A stretch of 64,000 bases of DNA from Conus ventricosus (GCA_018398815.1 CM031628.1:12150366-12214365); one strand, 5' to 3'; shown: positions 47,723 to 59,843, counted from the stretch's first letter. Program-made: numbers and translations. Notes: generated from the sequence alone by a model not told the origin.

Positions 47723-49170
47723 TGCCCATTACTTCGATCAGGCTCATCTATAATCCTGAGTCAGCATCAGCCAAAAAATAACATTGTGTTGTTAATGGCC
47801 AGCAATGGAAAAACTTGTACAGCATGAACATGTCATTGAAAAATATTTCAGATAAAAGTAACTCAAAACATGAAAGGAAGTAGCTTTATCTCGCATTTTT
47901 GTACAGTTAATTCAAGTGTTTTTAAAGAATACTTTAGTCTGTCATGCTCATTCAGCAGAAAATTTCATTTGCCTACCGAAAATATGAGGTTAAAGATGTA
48001 AGTGACCATCAGTAGTAATGCAAGAAAAATATTTGACCTTGCTTATGTTGCTGGAAATATCAGTTCTTATTTACGAGTGTTCAAGTGTTGCTTCCTTGGT
48101 AATCTTTGACTTTGCCAGAGAAAGTTGGAGAAAATTAAACTTGGTGCAACAGTATCAGTTTGATGCCCTTGTAGGGTTTTATGAAGTTTTGAACGCACCG
48201 AATCCACATGAAGTCCCGGGGTTTTTGGCGCAGGTGTTAAAAAATTTGGAACAACAGATTTTCATGATCTCATTAGTGAAAAACAGCTACAGTCAGTTTA
48301 TTTGAGAAGGTTACAAAACGAACTCAAACATTTCCCCATTTACTTTTGAGTGAGAAAAAAAAGGGGTTACCTTCATTCTTTGAGTATTAGTGTGGAGGGC
48401 TGGGAAATTTAAAGACCATCTCCCAGGAGTTACATTACAAACAATTTATTTTACATGTTAATTTTTTATGAACGTGAAAGGGTTTTTTGTTTGTTTTTTT
48501 AAAAAATTTTTATTGTTACTTTTTTGAAAATGCTTTTATTTTTTGTTAACACATTAAAATTTGTTGAATTTAAAATTGTTTTTTTCAATTTGTTTTTAAT
48601 GAAAGGGGAAAAGTGGTATGAACTTATACCTTTTGTGATTATTTTTATCTGTTTTTTTTTACAAAAACTTCATACAAAAATTTTTTCTACATTATTATGT
48701 AAACATTTCTGGAATTTCTAAATCAGAATGTAGTTTTTTTAGAAAAAACCTACTTGTTTCAGTTTTTTTTTATTATATGTATAATTTATTAAATTTCTCT
48801 TTTTTTTAAAAAAAAACCTTAACGACTGACGTCAAATTTCCCTACCAAATATAGCAAGTTCATTACTTTATGCGATGATTTACCTTCACATTTTTATTTG
48901 AAAAAACTATTTTTTCAGGGGGTAATTTTTCTCCAAAAATACATATTAACAAAGACGGTAGGCATCATTTGTTAAAAACCCCCACAATGTTCACATCAAC
49001 GACTTTATGTATGAAAGCAATTTTCAGCAGTCAAATTTTTCCCCTGATGTTACATGTTAAAAGAAGACAACGGGCAGCTGTAATCACGATCCCCTCAAAC
49101 TTTATCACTAAAATGACGTAAATTTTGAACTGCCAAACAACCAATGTCAGAGTGCGAAGACATGAGCAAA
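47723..49170. other. AT-rich intron segment
   Basis: Very AT-rich; runs of T and A. No gene recognised. Confidence 0.5.
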
Positions 49171-49174
49171 GAAC

Positions 49175-49740
49175 CCTGTTCAAGGTATTTTGGGTTGATA
49201 AATTGCCACATAGAAGTTGAACTTAAGAAATTCTCGTACACATTGTTTTCTGTGTTTAATTGCTCATTTTGTTACATGTTTGGACTAAACTGATATGGCG
49301 CCTGCCAAAAATACATAAACAAAGGATAATGAATATTTTAGTAAAATTTTCTGTGAGGTTGTGCATTACAAACATTTTGTAATTATTTGGTGTCACAATG
49401 TTTGTTCTATGATATTATTGTTTTATATCTTTTCATAAGGAACTTTCATGGGGTACTCGTTTACTGTTATTTTCTGTTTTGTTTCTTTCAATACGCCAAT
49501 TGGTCCATAATATTCTCATGTTGAAGTTGGACTTTACTTTCTTTTACATATCATTGTCTGTGTTTATTTGCTGTCTTTGTTACTTATTAAGTTATTTGGA
49601 CTAAACTGACACTCTGCCCACTAACAGTAGGTGAATAAAGGATGAATATTTCAGCAGTTGTGAAATTATGTGCTGCAAGCTTTCAGTGATGTTTTGGTGT
49701 TACCTTTCTCTTTATAGTCTCATCTTTTCTTTTCTTTTCT
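49175..49740 (+). repeat. Old direct duplication, about 260-bp units
   Basis: Two diverged copies (about 49175-49440 and 49485-49740) share, in order, TTGAAGTTGGACTT-like, TGTGTTTAATTGCT-like, GGACTAAACTGA, AATAAAGGAT.ATGAATATTT and GGTGTCACAATGTTT-like blocks. Confidence 0.65.
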
Positions 49741-50543
49741 TTTTTTTAAATTAAGGACTTTTTTTTTTCACGGAGCATACAATATTCTCAGTTACTTTTA
49801 TCTATTTGTTTTCTTTTTATTTGCATTAGGTAGGCCAAAATTTGTTTTGTGAGGTTTAAGACATTTAAACAGATAATCAGAAATTCACTTTTTTTTTAAT
49901 CTGTTCTGAACTCATGCAGTAAAGTAATGGTAATATTTTGCAATGATGTAACAATCTTTTGATGCTCTCTATGTCTTTTTGTGTATAGCAAAATCAGGGT
50001 TTTATTTCTATGGTAGGATTTCCAGAAAAATTTGCTTAAACATTTCTTTCTGTCCCAGTTGTATTATTCTTAATTGTGACTTGATTTTAGCCCTTAGAAA
50101 TAGTGTTTTATGGACATATCCATAGATGAAGCAGTGATAATATCATTTTCCCCCAGCTTTTGAAACCATGGAAAGGAATGAATTGTGAAGTTATGAACTA
50201 AGTCGGTGTGCTTCTATATATCTTTTTTTTTCTTAGAAAGTTATTATTTTAGATCTTCCGTAGTGCTTTTGACTGCTTTTGCTGAAATAGTTTAAGTACT
50301 ATCAATAACAGTTTCACTCCTGAAATATTGAATGAAAAAATTGTCATCATGTGAAAGTTATGAACAACAGTTTTATCAATTCTTGCATTAAAGCATGTCA
50401 AAAATGATATTGTGCGTTGAATGCAGTAAGTAAATTTAGAAGTCAGTTATACCAGATTTAATGAAATATTGGTTTAATTTTCATTGTACATGTCATGAAA
50501 ATTGCACAACGATTTAGATTCTTGACTCTGTGTGTGTGCGCGC

Positions 50544-50588
<45 letters not shown>

Positions 50589-51045
50589 TGTTCACATATC
50601 AGTGAGTAATATCAGTGATATTACATTTCAAAAAGAAACAGTATGTGTGTTGAAGTTTGTGGAAGCATGTGTCAGAATGTGTGTGTATGTATGTATGTGG
50701 AAGAGTACAGAGTGTTGGGAAGGCGGAGATGTTAGGATGGCATGTGTGCAGGTGCATGCATGCATGCATGCACATGTTTAAACAGAGACAGAAACTATAT
50801 TTGCATGCCTGTGCTAATTGGTAACTGGTTCAGATGAGCAGCCTGTTCAACACATTTACAGGATGTGTACATTGTACATGGTTGTATGTGCATACGTCTG
50901 CGATCATTTGGATATTTTGTATGGGGGGTGGGTGGATGTGCATGTTGTTGTTGTAGTTGTTCCTCTCTCTACTGTGTCATCCAAATTACGATCTACGGTG
51001 GATGTTGTGAAGTTATGAAATTTGTTGTTGCTTTGTGTTTTGTTC
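49741..51045. other. AT-rich intron segment
   Basis: (CG)n/(GT)n tract at 50528-50590. Nothing else recognised. Confidence 0.5.
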
Positions 51046-51372
51046 TGATTTATATGCTTTTTACTTGGTGTTTGCCTTGTGTTTTGTTCTGATTTATATG
51101 CTTTTTACTTGGTGTTTGCCTTGTGTTTTTGATCTGATTTATATGGTTTTTACTCGTTGTTGCCTTGTGTTTTTGATCTGATTTATATGGTTTTTACTCG
51201 TTGTTGCCTTGTGTTTTTGATCTGATTTATATGGTTTTTACTCGTTGTTGCCTTGTGTTTTTGATCTGATTTATATGGTTTTTACTCGTTGTTGCCTTGT
51301 GTTTTTGATCTGATTTATATGGTTTTTACTCGTTGTTGCCTTGTGTTTTTGATCTGATTTATATGGTTTTTG
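51046..51372 (+). repeat. 44-bp tandem repeat, about seven copies
   Basis: Unit: TTGCCTTGTGTTTTTGATCT, GATTTATATGGTTTTTACTCGTTG. Confidence 0.95.
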
Positions 51373-51758
51373 ACAGTGACTTCTTTTCTTTATGTTGGTT
51401 GGTCCGTCTTTATGGGTTGGTCTGTCTTTGCGTTTTATGCCTTCTGTCTGTCAGCCTGTCTGTCTATCTGCCTGCCTCTCTCTCTCTCTCTGTCTGTCTG
51501 TCTGTCTGTCGGAGGCAACTGATGGTTATAGAGTAGCAGCAGCAAGGATGAATAATGGCCAATTGTTTAAATTTTTTTTAATTTTTTAATTCTTACCCTT
51601 GGTATTGTGAAGCGAAAGACCAATTTCAATGTCTCTCTCTCACTGTCAGTTTCCCCTTGCATGACTCCTGTCTCTCTCCTCCCTTCCTCTGTTTCTGTCT
51701 CTGTCTCTCACATTGTCTTTGTCTGTCAGTCTTCTTTTTCTCTGTGTCTGTGTCTGTT

Positions 51759-51764
<6 letters not shown>

Positions 51765-51853
<89 letters not shown>
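51765..51853 (+). repeat. (CT)n microsatellite
   Basis: About 40 CT repeats, preceded by CTGT repeats. Confidence 0.95.
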
Positions 51854-51855
<2 letters not shown>

Positions 51856-52453
51856 ATTGACTCTGTAGAGAATTGAAACTGTTAAGTGAGACACTGCTGT
51901 TGAGTTGTTTCTGTTTGCTTGTAGTGAGCGGAAAATGTTCAGACATGTGAAAATTTGGTGTTGACAGTGCACTTCAAAGATAACTGTGGTTAAAAATACG
52001 GTGTCAGTGTAATGGCATGTATCGGGTATAATGATAACAATGGGGTGGCAGTGTAATGGCATGTATCGGGTATAATGATAAAAATGGTAAGAAGTAAGGA
52101 AGCAGTCAGCTGGTAATACACGTAAAGTTTAAGTTCAAACTGCCCAGAGACGATACCCAGTGCAGTGGCTAACCAAACTGTAGTCTTCTGTGAGGCTGTT
52201 GTTTATCATGTACTACCTAGCTATCAGCAGATGAAAAAGCTTATTCTGGCTGGTTTCTCTCACATTCAGCTCTTTGCTGTATATCTCCATTCGCCCTGTG
52301 TCCTTACTTGGTCCACCCTAACGACTCGGTTGCCCTTGTACTACTGGGTAGTCTACATCCGTCTGTCACTTGATTGGAAACATAGATGTAAAGGGCTGTT
52401 TGGAGAATCAGTTTGTATATACTATGAATATGGAGAATAAGACTGTATATATA
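51854..52453. other. Intron 10 spacer before the Tc1 element
   Basis: A 49-bp duplication at about 51987-52085 (GTGTAATGGCATGTATCGGG). TATACTATGAATATGGAGAAT-like motifs lie near the right end and reappear after the Tc1 element, so the transposon landed in a small local repeat. Confidence 0.6.
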
Positions 52454-52627
52454 CTGACTTCCATAAAAAACGCGAAAACAAAACAAGCTGAAGGTTGGGG
52501 TGAATTTTGTTGGTCACAATTGTACAGAGTGGAAGCGAGAATTCAACGTGATTTGATTCATTACACCGGTAATGTGTGAAAATGTCATCAGCAATATGTC
52601 TTTTGTGTGGAAAACCAGCTTGAAGTC

Positions 52628-53664
52628 CTAATACCGTGTGTGGCCACCATTTGCGTTGACAACTGCTTGACACCTGCGGCTCATTGAGTGGACCAGGTGG
52701 TTGATGCGTCCCCTTGGCACACCAGCCCACACATGGACGATGGCCTGGTGAAGTTGAGCCGCTGTTGCTGGTCGTGGACGCAGGAGGTCCAACCGTCTGC
52801 CAAGTTCATCCCAAAACTGTTCTATTGGGTTTAAATCGGACTGAGGGCTGGCCAGAGCAGCACATTGACGTTGTTATGCTGAAGAAATTGCTGGGTGGCC
52901 CTGGCGGTGTGTGGTCTTGCATTGTCCTGTTGGAATGTCCAGTTTGGGTGTTGCGCAAAAAAAGGATCGACATGGGGTCTGAGCACCTGGTTGATGTAGC
53001 GCTGTGCATTGACACCCTGTCTGCGACCAGGACCAATGTTCTGAAAGATGACTGGTCCTATGGCGTGGTTAATGCCAATTGCACCCCATATCATAATGTT
53101 CGGGCCTCCCCAGGGGTTCCGCTCTACCACACAGGAGTCAGCATAGCGTTCACCAGGTCGACGCCATATTCTGACACGACCGTCAGCCATGTCAATACAA
53201 AAACGGCTCTCATCTGAGAACAGTATGCGTCCCCACTGCTGCCTGCACCAGTTGATTCGGGCTTGTGCCCACTGCAGCCTGTCCTGCCGGTGTCTTGGTG
53301 TCAGTACCGGACCTCTGTGAGGACGCCTACATGCCAGCCCGTTCTCCTGAAGATGCCGCCGCACAGTGTTGAGGCTGATTCGTTGCTGGAGATTCCCAGG
53401 CACCTGTCGAGCAGTGTTAGCGGCTGTTTGCCGCCTGTCCCTCAGATGGGTTCGAACAAGATGGCGATCCTCTCTTTGTGTGGTGACCCAAGGACGGCCT
53501 GGCCGGGGACGATCATCAGTGGTACCAGTGACTCGCATGCGGTGCTGCAGACGATAGATGGTTGAGATGTGGACGTTAAAGATGTTGGCGACCTGCCTGG
53601 CATCCACACCAGCCTCCAGATGGCCTAGGGCATGATTGCGTTCCTCTGCTCGTAGTCTTGGCAT
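52628..53664 (-). pseudogene. Tc1 transposase (DD34E) with a single one-base frameshift
   Basis: Start chosen at 53664 (MPRLRAEERNHALGHLEAG), the usual Tc1 start; the frame is open further upstream but that part is the element's 5' UTR. HTH domains follow (VANIFNVHISTIYRL; GRPWVTT). The catalytic core has FSDESRF with the first Asp, QQDNARPHTA with the second, and the Glu of NPIE 34 residues later, so the triad is DD34E. One base is missing just after SP in the WPALSP motif (near 52832), leading to a stop four bases later. The other frame then carries the rest intact to a stop at 52628. Total about 345 codons, family-typical. Probably inactive but recent. Confidence 0.95.
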
Positions 53665-53976
53665 CTCTGTAGCGCTCAGACGGCAAGTCGTTACCTGAAC
53701 CTTGTAGCGCGGCTTTATAAAGGCTGCATGCCTGCGTACTTGTCGCTGGTTAACTTTGCTCTGCATGGTGTGCACGTGCCTCACATGCAGCAACCAGTTT
53801 GCCATTTTTGTTGACCCTCCAATGCCGGGAATGATGTGTTGCTCACACAATGTTTTCACTGCACGTGAGTCTTGGACCCAAACAACTTCATACTTGCCAC
53901 AATGGTTCAATATTGTATATTCACCCCTTTTCACCCAAAAAATAGCCTTTCAAATTTTCGCGTTTTTTATGGAAGT

Positions 53977-54109
53977 TCTTTTTTTTTTCTTCTGCGTACC
54001 AGGCTGATACTCCTGCGGACACTCCCTGTATAGCCAGCATGGAGTTTGTGTGTATGACCCTTTTTATCCCGCCATTAAGGCAGCCATACTCCATCTCGGG
54101 AAGAAAAAT
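53977..54109 (-). mobile_element. SINE-like insertion in the Tc1 right terminal repeat
   Basis: 133 bp beginning TCTTTTTTTTTTCTTC on the plus strand, i.e. an A-rich tail on the minus strand. The rest includes CCATTAAGGCAGCCATACTC and CATCTCGGGAAG. It is flanked by a 5-bp direct repeat GAAGT. A short A-tailed element in antisense to the host gene fits a truncated SINE. Confidence 0.75.
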
Positions 54110-54119
54110 GAAGTCAGTA

Positions 54120-54488
54120 TATTATGAATTTGGAGAATCAGACTAATATACTATGAATGTAGAAAATACTGTATATACAATAAATATGAAGCTTAGAGAT
54201 GTCTAGAAGGGAGGGAAGGAGTGGGGTGATGTGGACCACTCATTCAAAAAAAAAACCCAGGTTGCACAGTGTCAGGCATGATGATGAGACACACACCTGT
54301 GTTTGAACATGCCATCTGGTCCACCCAGCTGTCAGCGGTTACCTGTTTCTTCCCTGGAACACTGAAGGTGAAGCAGTGAAGGCAAGGAAATGGGTGTCGC
54401 CCCCAAAACGCTGACACTGGAAGAAGTTAGGTCTCTCAATACTTAACTCTTCATTGAGAGCAGAGATTATGGAAGCATCTGCTATCAT

Positions 54489-54519
<31 letters not shown>

Positions 54520-55085
54520 CGTCCCCTTCCTCCCTTTTTAGTTTTTGTTTTTAGTCTTTTGTTGATTTTTTGTTTGTTTGTTTTAAATCGGACAGTATTC
54601 TCGCGGTCATTTCAATTTGATGACGTCCCCTGGACCTTAGCAGTTACAGTATCATGATGAGGGAATTCTACTGTAATTTATCGATCGGAATAGATATCCC
54701 TTACTCTGAAACAAAGGTAAGATTTTTTTTTTTTACAAGCTTTAGTTTAACAGTTGGTATGACTTTATGAGCAGTCTTCGATGTATATTTTTGAGTTTGG
54801 AGATTAGTTGGTGTGGGTCTGAAAAGTTTGTAAATGAAGTGTGATTTGCTGTAGGGTCCTCCCGTCCTTCTGCTGGCCACACCTGATTCATCGGTCAAGG
54901 TGCTCCTCCTTCAGAATGTCTTGAAGTTTGTCTTGTTATCACTTAAATGCATGTGTCCAAAGAAAAAGGCCCCCCACCCCCTCCCAAATGGATTCAGCAC
55001 AGTGGTTCCAGCGCTAGATCTGGCCTACTATAGTCAGCTGGGCTATTAGCAAGAAGGTGAAGGTGAGATAAGGAGAGGGAGAAGT
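54120..55085. other. Intron 10 spacer
   Basis: C run (about 29 C) at 54489-54517. Nothing coding recognised. Confidence 0.5.
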
Positions 55086-55184
55086 GACGAGAGCAAGAAG
55101 GTGGAAGAGGGGGGGGGGGGGGGGGTAAAGAAGGAGGGTGATAGGGAGTGGGGGAAAAAAACCCAGGAGGACAGAGGGTGAAAG

Positions 55185-55742
55185 GGAGAGAGAGAGTGAA
55201 GTCTAAAGGCAAGGAGGGTGAAAGAGAGAGGGTGAAGTCTAAAGGCAAGGAGGGTGAAAGAGAGAGGGTGAAGTCTAAAGGCAAGGAGGGTGAAAGAGAG
55301 AGGGTGAAGTCTAAAGGCAAGGAGGGTGAAAGAGAGAGAGAGTGAAGTCTAAAGGCAAGGAGGGTGAAAGAGAGAGGGTGAAGTCTAAAGGCAAGGAGGG
55401 TGAAAGAGAGAGAGAGTGAAGTCTAAAGGCAAGGAGGGTGAAAGAGAGAGAGTGAAAGTCTAAAGGCAAGGAGGGTGAAAGAGAGAGTGAAGTCTGAAGG
55501 CAAGGAGGGTGAAAGAGAGAGAGAGAGTGAAGTCTAAAGGCAAGGAGGGTGAAAGAGAGAGGGTGAAGTCTAAAGGCAAGGAGGGTGAAAGGGAGAGAGT
55601 GAAGTCTAAAGGCAAGGAGGGTGAAAGAGAGAGAGTGAAGTCTAAAGGCAAGGAGGGTGGAAGAGAGAGAGAGAGAGTGAAGTCTAAAGGCAAGGAGGGT
55701 GAAAGAGAGAGAGAGAGTGAAGTCTTAAGGGAAAGAGGATGA
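55185..55742 (+). repeat. 34-42 bp purine-rich minisatellite
   Basis: Unit: GTGAAGTCTAAAGGCAAGGA, GGGTGAAAGAGAGAG, with a variable (GA)n length. About fifteen copies. Confidence 0.95.
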
Positions 55743-55873
55743 AAGGGAAGTAGAATCAAACTATCAAGACTGCTATCCAATGGGGCACTTTCAGCGGCCA
55801 TAGACTGTATTGCAGAAACGTGTCTCTGAGATCTGTCTCTATCCCCCCTCCTCCCCCCTCCAACCGCTTATAC

Positions 55874-55948
<75 letters not shown>

Positions 55949-56134
55949 GTGCAATCTGTTGTATTATACTGTTTTGCTATCGGTATATTTTCATTCCACT
56001 CTGACCAACTCTACTCCTAAGCAGCTCAGAAAAGACCTGAAAAGAGAAGGTGTTGATGAGATGAGCAGCTGTTGGTGTGGAGTGTAGACACGCTGTTCAT
56101 GCTGGCGCTGACCCTGTGCTCTGTGCTGTTGCAG
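55743..56134. other. Intron 10, 3' end
   Basis: (CT)n at 55878-55945, then ordinary sequence leading to CTGTGCTGTTGCAG. Confidence 0.7.
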
Positions 56135-57984
56135 GGTGGGGGTGTACCGGTGTCCCCCGTCCCGTCGCCCCCGCAGCCCTCCTCCCCCGGCTATGGCGCC
56201 CGCAGCGGGGTGGGCGGCGGCGGCGGGGGTGGGGGGAGTGAGGGGGGGCTTGCCGCATCAGCCAGCGAGTCCGCACTTCTACAGCAGCGCCTGCAGCGCT
56301 TGCAGCTCATCCACTCCCTTCCCCCCCTTCACCACCACCACCACCACCACCACCACTCCCCAACCTCCACCTCCCCCTCCTCCTCAGTGAGCCCCTCCCC
56401 GCCCCACATGCCCCTCCCGCCCCACCCCTCCCCCATCCAGCGCTCGGAGTCTCCGCCGGGGCTGTCCCATCTGCTGCATTCGCGGCCCCCGCCAGCTTAC
56501 AACGATCGTCCCCGCCCCCGACGTTCCAGAACCTGTCGTCTATCCGCGAGGATTCTGCCGATTCTGCTGACCCCCCGGAGACTGAGGACACGGAGATGGT
56601 GGATGTGGAGGAGGGTCATGGGGAGGTTCAGGGGTCAGAGGGCGGGGCAGGGCCCAGAACTCCTCCCATGACTTTGCCTTTCCAGGACCTCCGACAGAGG
56701 GCGGCGTACTCCGGTACGCCGCAGATCAGCATCACCGACACACAGGGGCACGTCACTGACCTGGACACCGGCCCGCAGGATGACAGCACTCACGCCGGCG
56801 TCCCCCCCTCCTCCCCCGCCTCCTCCACCACGTCTCGCCGCAGTGACTCTCCGTTAGGAAGGGGTGGTGGGGGTGGTGTCCCTTGCTCTTTGGCGGGGAT
56901 ATCGTTGGCGGGTGGGATCAGCTCCTACCCCTTTTCCTTCCTGCAAGGTTTCGGACTGATCAACACCAACCTGGCCTCCATTCCACCCTCCATCTACAGC
57001 CCCCTGTCCAACGGGGACAGCCCCCATGCTGACTTCAGCTCCATCTATCCCTGGAACCAACCCTCCCCAGCCGTCCTTAGTCGGAACGGTGGTTCTTTCC
57101 GGTCACAGCAAAGGTCACTCCGCGACCTTCTCCTCGTCCCAAGCCTTCCCCCACAGGCCTCACTCTCGTTGGCGGCGCCACGATGCCTTCCAGGAGATGA
57201 GGGACAGCTCCTACAATGCCCAGCTGGCCAGCGCCGCTCCTCTCTCAGACTTTGCGCACGGCGGCGGTGGTGGTTGTGGTGGTGGTGGTGGTGGTGGGTG
57301 TGACGCGGGGCAGTGTTCCAGGAGCCTTGCATCACGTGCCCCCCTTCACGTCGTCGGTGTCCTCGTCCCCCTCCTCCCCCACGTCGCGGGCCTCCCCGCT
57401 GGGTCTGGGCCCGGTGGACGGGGCCCCCCCCTTCCCAGGGTTCTTCTCCCAGCCTTCCTCCCCGCTGCACCAGCCCGCCCCCCTGGACCTGCGGGAGTCG
57501 GTGTCCTCGCCCCCGTCCCCCCACAACAGTTACTTCCCCAGCGGGGTCATGGACCGGCCCCCCTCCTGCCATTCCGATTCCAGCCTTTTCCAGCACGCCC
57601 CCCAGCTCTTCACCCACCCCACCCCCTCCCCGCCCAGCCGTTCCCCTCCTTCCCCGTCCCCTTCCCCAGTGTTGGGGAAGTAAACCTGGGCGGGGTGGAC
57701 GGCAGCATGTCTCGACTGTTGGAGTTGGGGCCGGCGTCGGGGCCCAGGACTGTGGACGATGTGGTGGCGGCCATTAAAGACGCGTTGGACACCGTGTGCC
57801 CCTCGGTGGCGTACGAGCGGTTGGAGAAGCGGTTTCGGCTCCAGCAGGCGGACTTGGAGATGGAGGTGGAGGTGTGTGACGGGAGGGTGAGATCCCCCCG
57901 GGACTGCACGTGCGGAAGTTGTCTGGGGACCACACGCACTACGCTGCACTCTGCAACCACCTGCTGGCCTGTGTCAATAACTGA
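56135..57984 (+). CDS. SIK3: SIK3 exon 11 (terminal): Pro/Ser-rich region and C-terminal KA1-like domain
   Basis: Acceptor CTGTTGCAG, phase 0. The exon starts GGGVPVSPVPSPPQPSSPGY, then a Gly run, then ALLQQRLQRLQLIHSLPP, the counterpart of the ALL..QLQRLRIQP segment of vertebrate SIK3. A nine-His run follows (56329-56356), then PPETEDTEMVDVEEG and ISITDTQGHVTDLDTG. The end (about 57707-57984) reads TVDDVVAAIKDALDTVCPSV, AYERLEKRF, LEMEVEVCDG, GLHVRKLSGDHTHYAALCNH and stops at TGA 57982-57984: a KA1-type domain. The reading frame changes five times, near 56510, 57105, 57295, 57665 and 57888, each in or beside G/C homopolymers. Sense content is preserved throughout, so assembly indels are the likeliest cause. 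Uncertain: possible small cryptic introns. Confidence 0.85.
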
Positions 57985-58004
57985 GGGCTGGCCTGACGCT
58001 GGAT

Positions 58005-58007
58005 AGC

Positions 58008-58048
<41 letters not shown>

Positions 58049-58215
58049 CTGTGAGTGTGTGTGTGTGTGTGTATGTGTGTGTGTCTGTGTGTGTGAGTGT
58101 GTGTGTGTGTGTGTGTGTAATATATGCATCTGGGTATCAGTTTTTGTAAATGTGTGTGTGTGTGTATGAGTGTGTAATATGTGCATGTGTGTATGTGTGA
58201 GTGTGTGTATGTAAA
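58005..58215 (+). repeat. GT-rich microsatellite in the 3' UTR
   Basis: (GT)n with TTTG, TCTG, GAGT and TATG interruptions. Confidence 0.9.
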
Positions 58216-58434
58216 ATATGTGTACGAAACATACATGCATGTGTATGTAAAATGTACGGTGTGTGAGTGGTGTGTTTGCAGTTTACACATCTGCATGTGC
58301 TTGCTTGTGGACACATTTACGTATGGGGATAAATGCACTTTTTTGTTTTTAGGGTTATCCTGTGAAGTGTGTGTCCTTTTCCCCATGTAGATTTTAAAGA
58401 TGTGCTTTGCTGTGGACTGTTCAAGGCCCATGGA

Positions 58435-59112
58435 TTCATGAGTGATGAATGATCCATCCGACTTGTTTGTGACTGCCCATGGAATCGTGTGTGACGAGTG
58501 ATCCTTGAGACTTGTTTGTGACTGCCCATGGAATCATGAGTGATGAGTGATCCATCCGACTTGTTTGTGACTGCCCATGGAATCGTGTGTGACGAGTGAT
58601 CCATCAGACTTGTTTGTGACTGCCCATGGAATCGTGTGTGACGAGTGATCCTTGAGACTTGTTTGTGACTGCCCATGGAATCGTGTGTGACGAGCGATCC
58701 TTCTGACTTGTTTGTGACTGCCCATGGAATCATGAGTGATGAGTGATACTTCTGACTTGTTTGTGACTGCCCATGGAATCATGTGTGACGAGTGATCCAT
58801 CGGACTTGTTGTGACTGCCCATGGAATCGTGTGTGACGAGTGATCCTTGAGACTTGTTTGTGACTGCCCATGGAATCGTGTGTGACGAGTGATCCTTGAG
58901 ACTTGTTTGTGACTGCCCATGGAATCGTGTGTGACGAGTGATCCTTGAGACTTGTTTGTGACTGCCCATGGAATCGTGTCTGACGAGTGATCCTTGAGAC
59001 TTGTTTGTGACTGCCCATGGAATCGTGTGTGACGAGTGATCCTTGAGACTTGTTTGTGACTGCCAATGGAATCGTGTGTGACGAGCGATCCTTCTGACTT
59101 GTGTTTGACTGA
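58435..59112 (+). repeat. 49-bp minisatellite, about fourteen copies
   Basis: Unit: TGACTGCCCATGGAATCGTG, TGTGACGAGTGATCCTTGAG, ACTTGTTTG. Spacing is 49 bp. Minus-strand ORFs of up to 202 codons are by-products. Confidence 0.95.
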
Positions 59113-59843
59113 CAGGTGGGAGAAGGATAAGTCCGACTGCATGTGAGGAGTTTAGTTTTCATTTCTGATGTGGTTGACCCTCTACACTGTGCTTTCACCC
59201 ACTTTGCCCCTACACACACACACACACACACACACCCCCCCCCCCCCCCCCTTTCCTGTGTTTTGTACTTTGGTCATCCTTTGTGTCTCTTTCGACCTAA
59301 AATGACACAGCTTGCCTCAACACTTACTGACCTGGGCTAGCTATCCTTCCGTCAGGGGAATTACCGTCTTGAAAAATTTTTTCTGGTGCCTCTTGGGAGC
59401 GAACGTGAAGCTTCCTGCCTGATTGCAAACTCTGGAAGCCATCATTCCGTTTTGATCGTCGTCACTGGTCATCGCTGCGTGTTGTTCTTGTACGTCTTTG
59501 CTAGAACATTGCCTGCAAGTTGTAGGAAAAAGTGCAGAACTGAACAGATTCACTCGGTTTTTTTCTGAGGAAGTTTTATTGGTTTCTGTTGTTGTTTTTT
59601 CAGAAGTTTGCAATATTTCAGCATCAATCCTAGATCCTCTGACAGAGGTTGTTTTTTTTTTTTCCTCCAGTTTTAGGCGGCAAAGCATCTTGAGAATAGT
59701 TTGACTCTTATATTATAGTCTAGCATCAGCTGACGAACTCCTTATATAGTATATGGTTTTGCATCGTGCTGGTTAGTTTATTCGACATCTGATTTTCATT
59801 TTACATCGAATTGATTTACAAATGGTACAACAGTGGACGTACC

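Larger units (their letters stand above)
52454..54117 (-). mobile_element. Tc1-type transposon, near-intact, right terminal repeat split by an insertion
   Basis: Bounded by TA on both sides (52452-52453 and 54118-54119). The left end CTGACTTC... and the right end ...GAAGTCAG are inverse. An inner 22-bp segment (52457-52478) is matched perfectly in inverse at 53955-53976. The 133 bp between 53976 and 54110 do not belong: they are bracketed by GAAGT on both sides (53972-53976 and 54110-54114). Without that insert the element would be about 1.5 kb, normal for Tc1. It carries one transposase ORF on the minus strand. Confidence 0.92.

Noticed and set aside
48018..48305. 95-codon ORF in the AT-rich part of intron 10
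   Set aside because: No recognisable domain, no splice or start context, and base composition like its surroundings.
57313..57777. Alternative-frame Pro/Arg-rich ORF over SIK3 exon 11
   Set aside because: GC-rich shadow frame; the SIK3 and KA1-like content lies in the other frames.
58317..59231. Minus-strand ORFs of 138-202 codons with HTRFHGQSQTSL repeats
   Set aside because: They lie in the 49-bp 3' UTR array and end at its borders.
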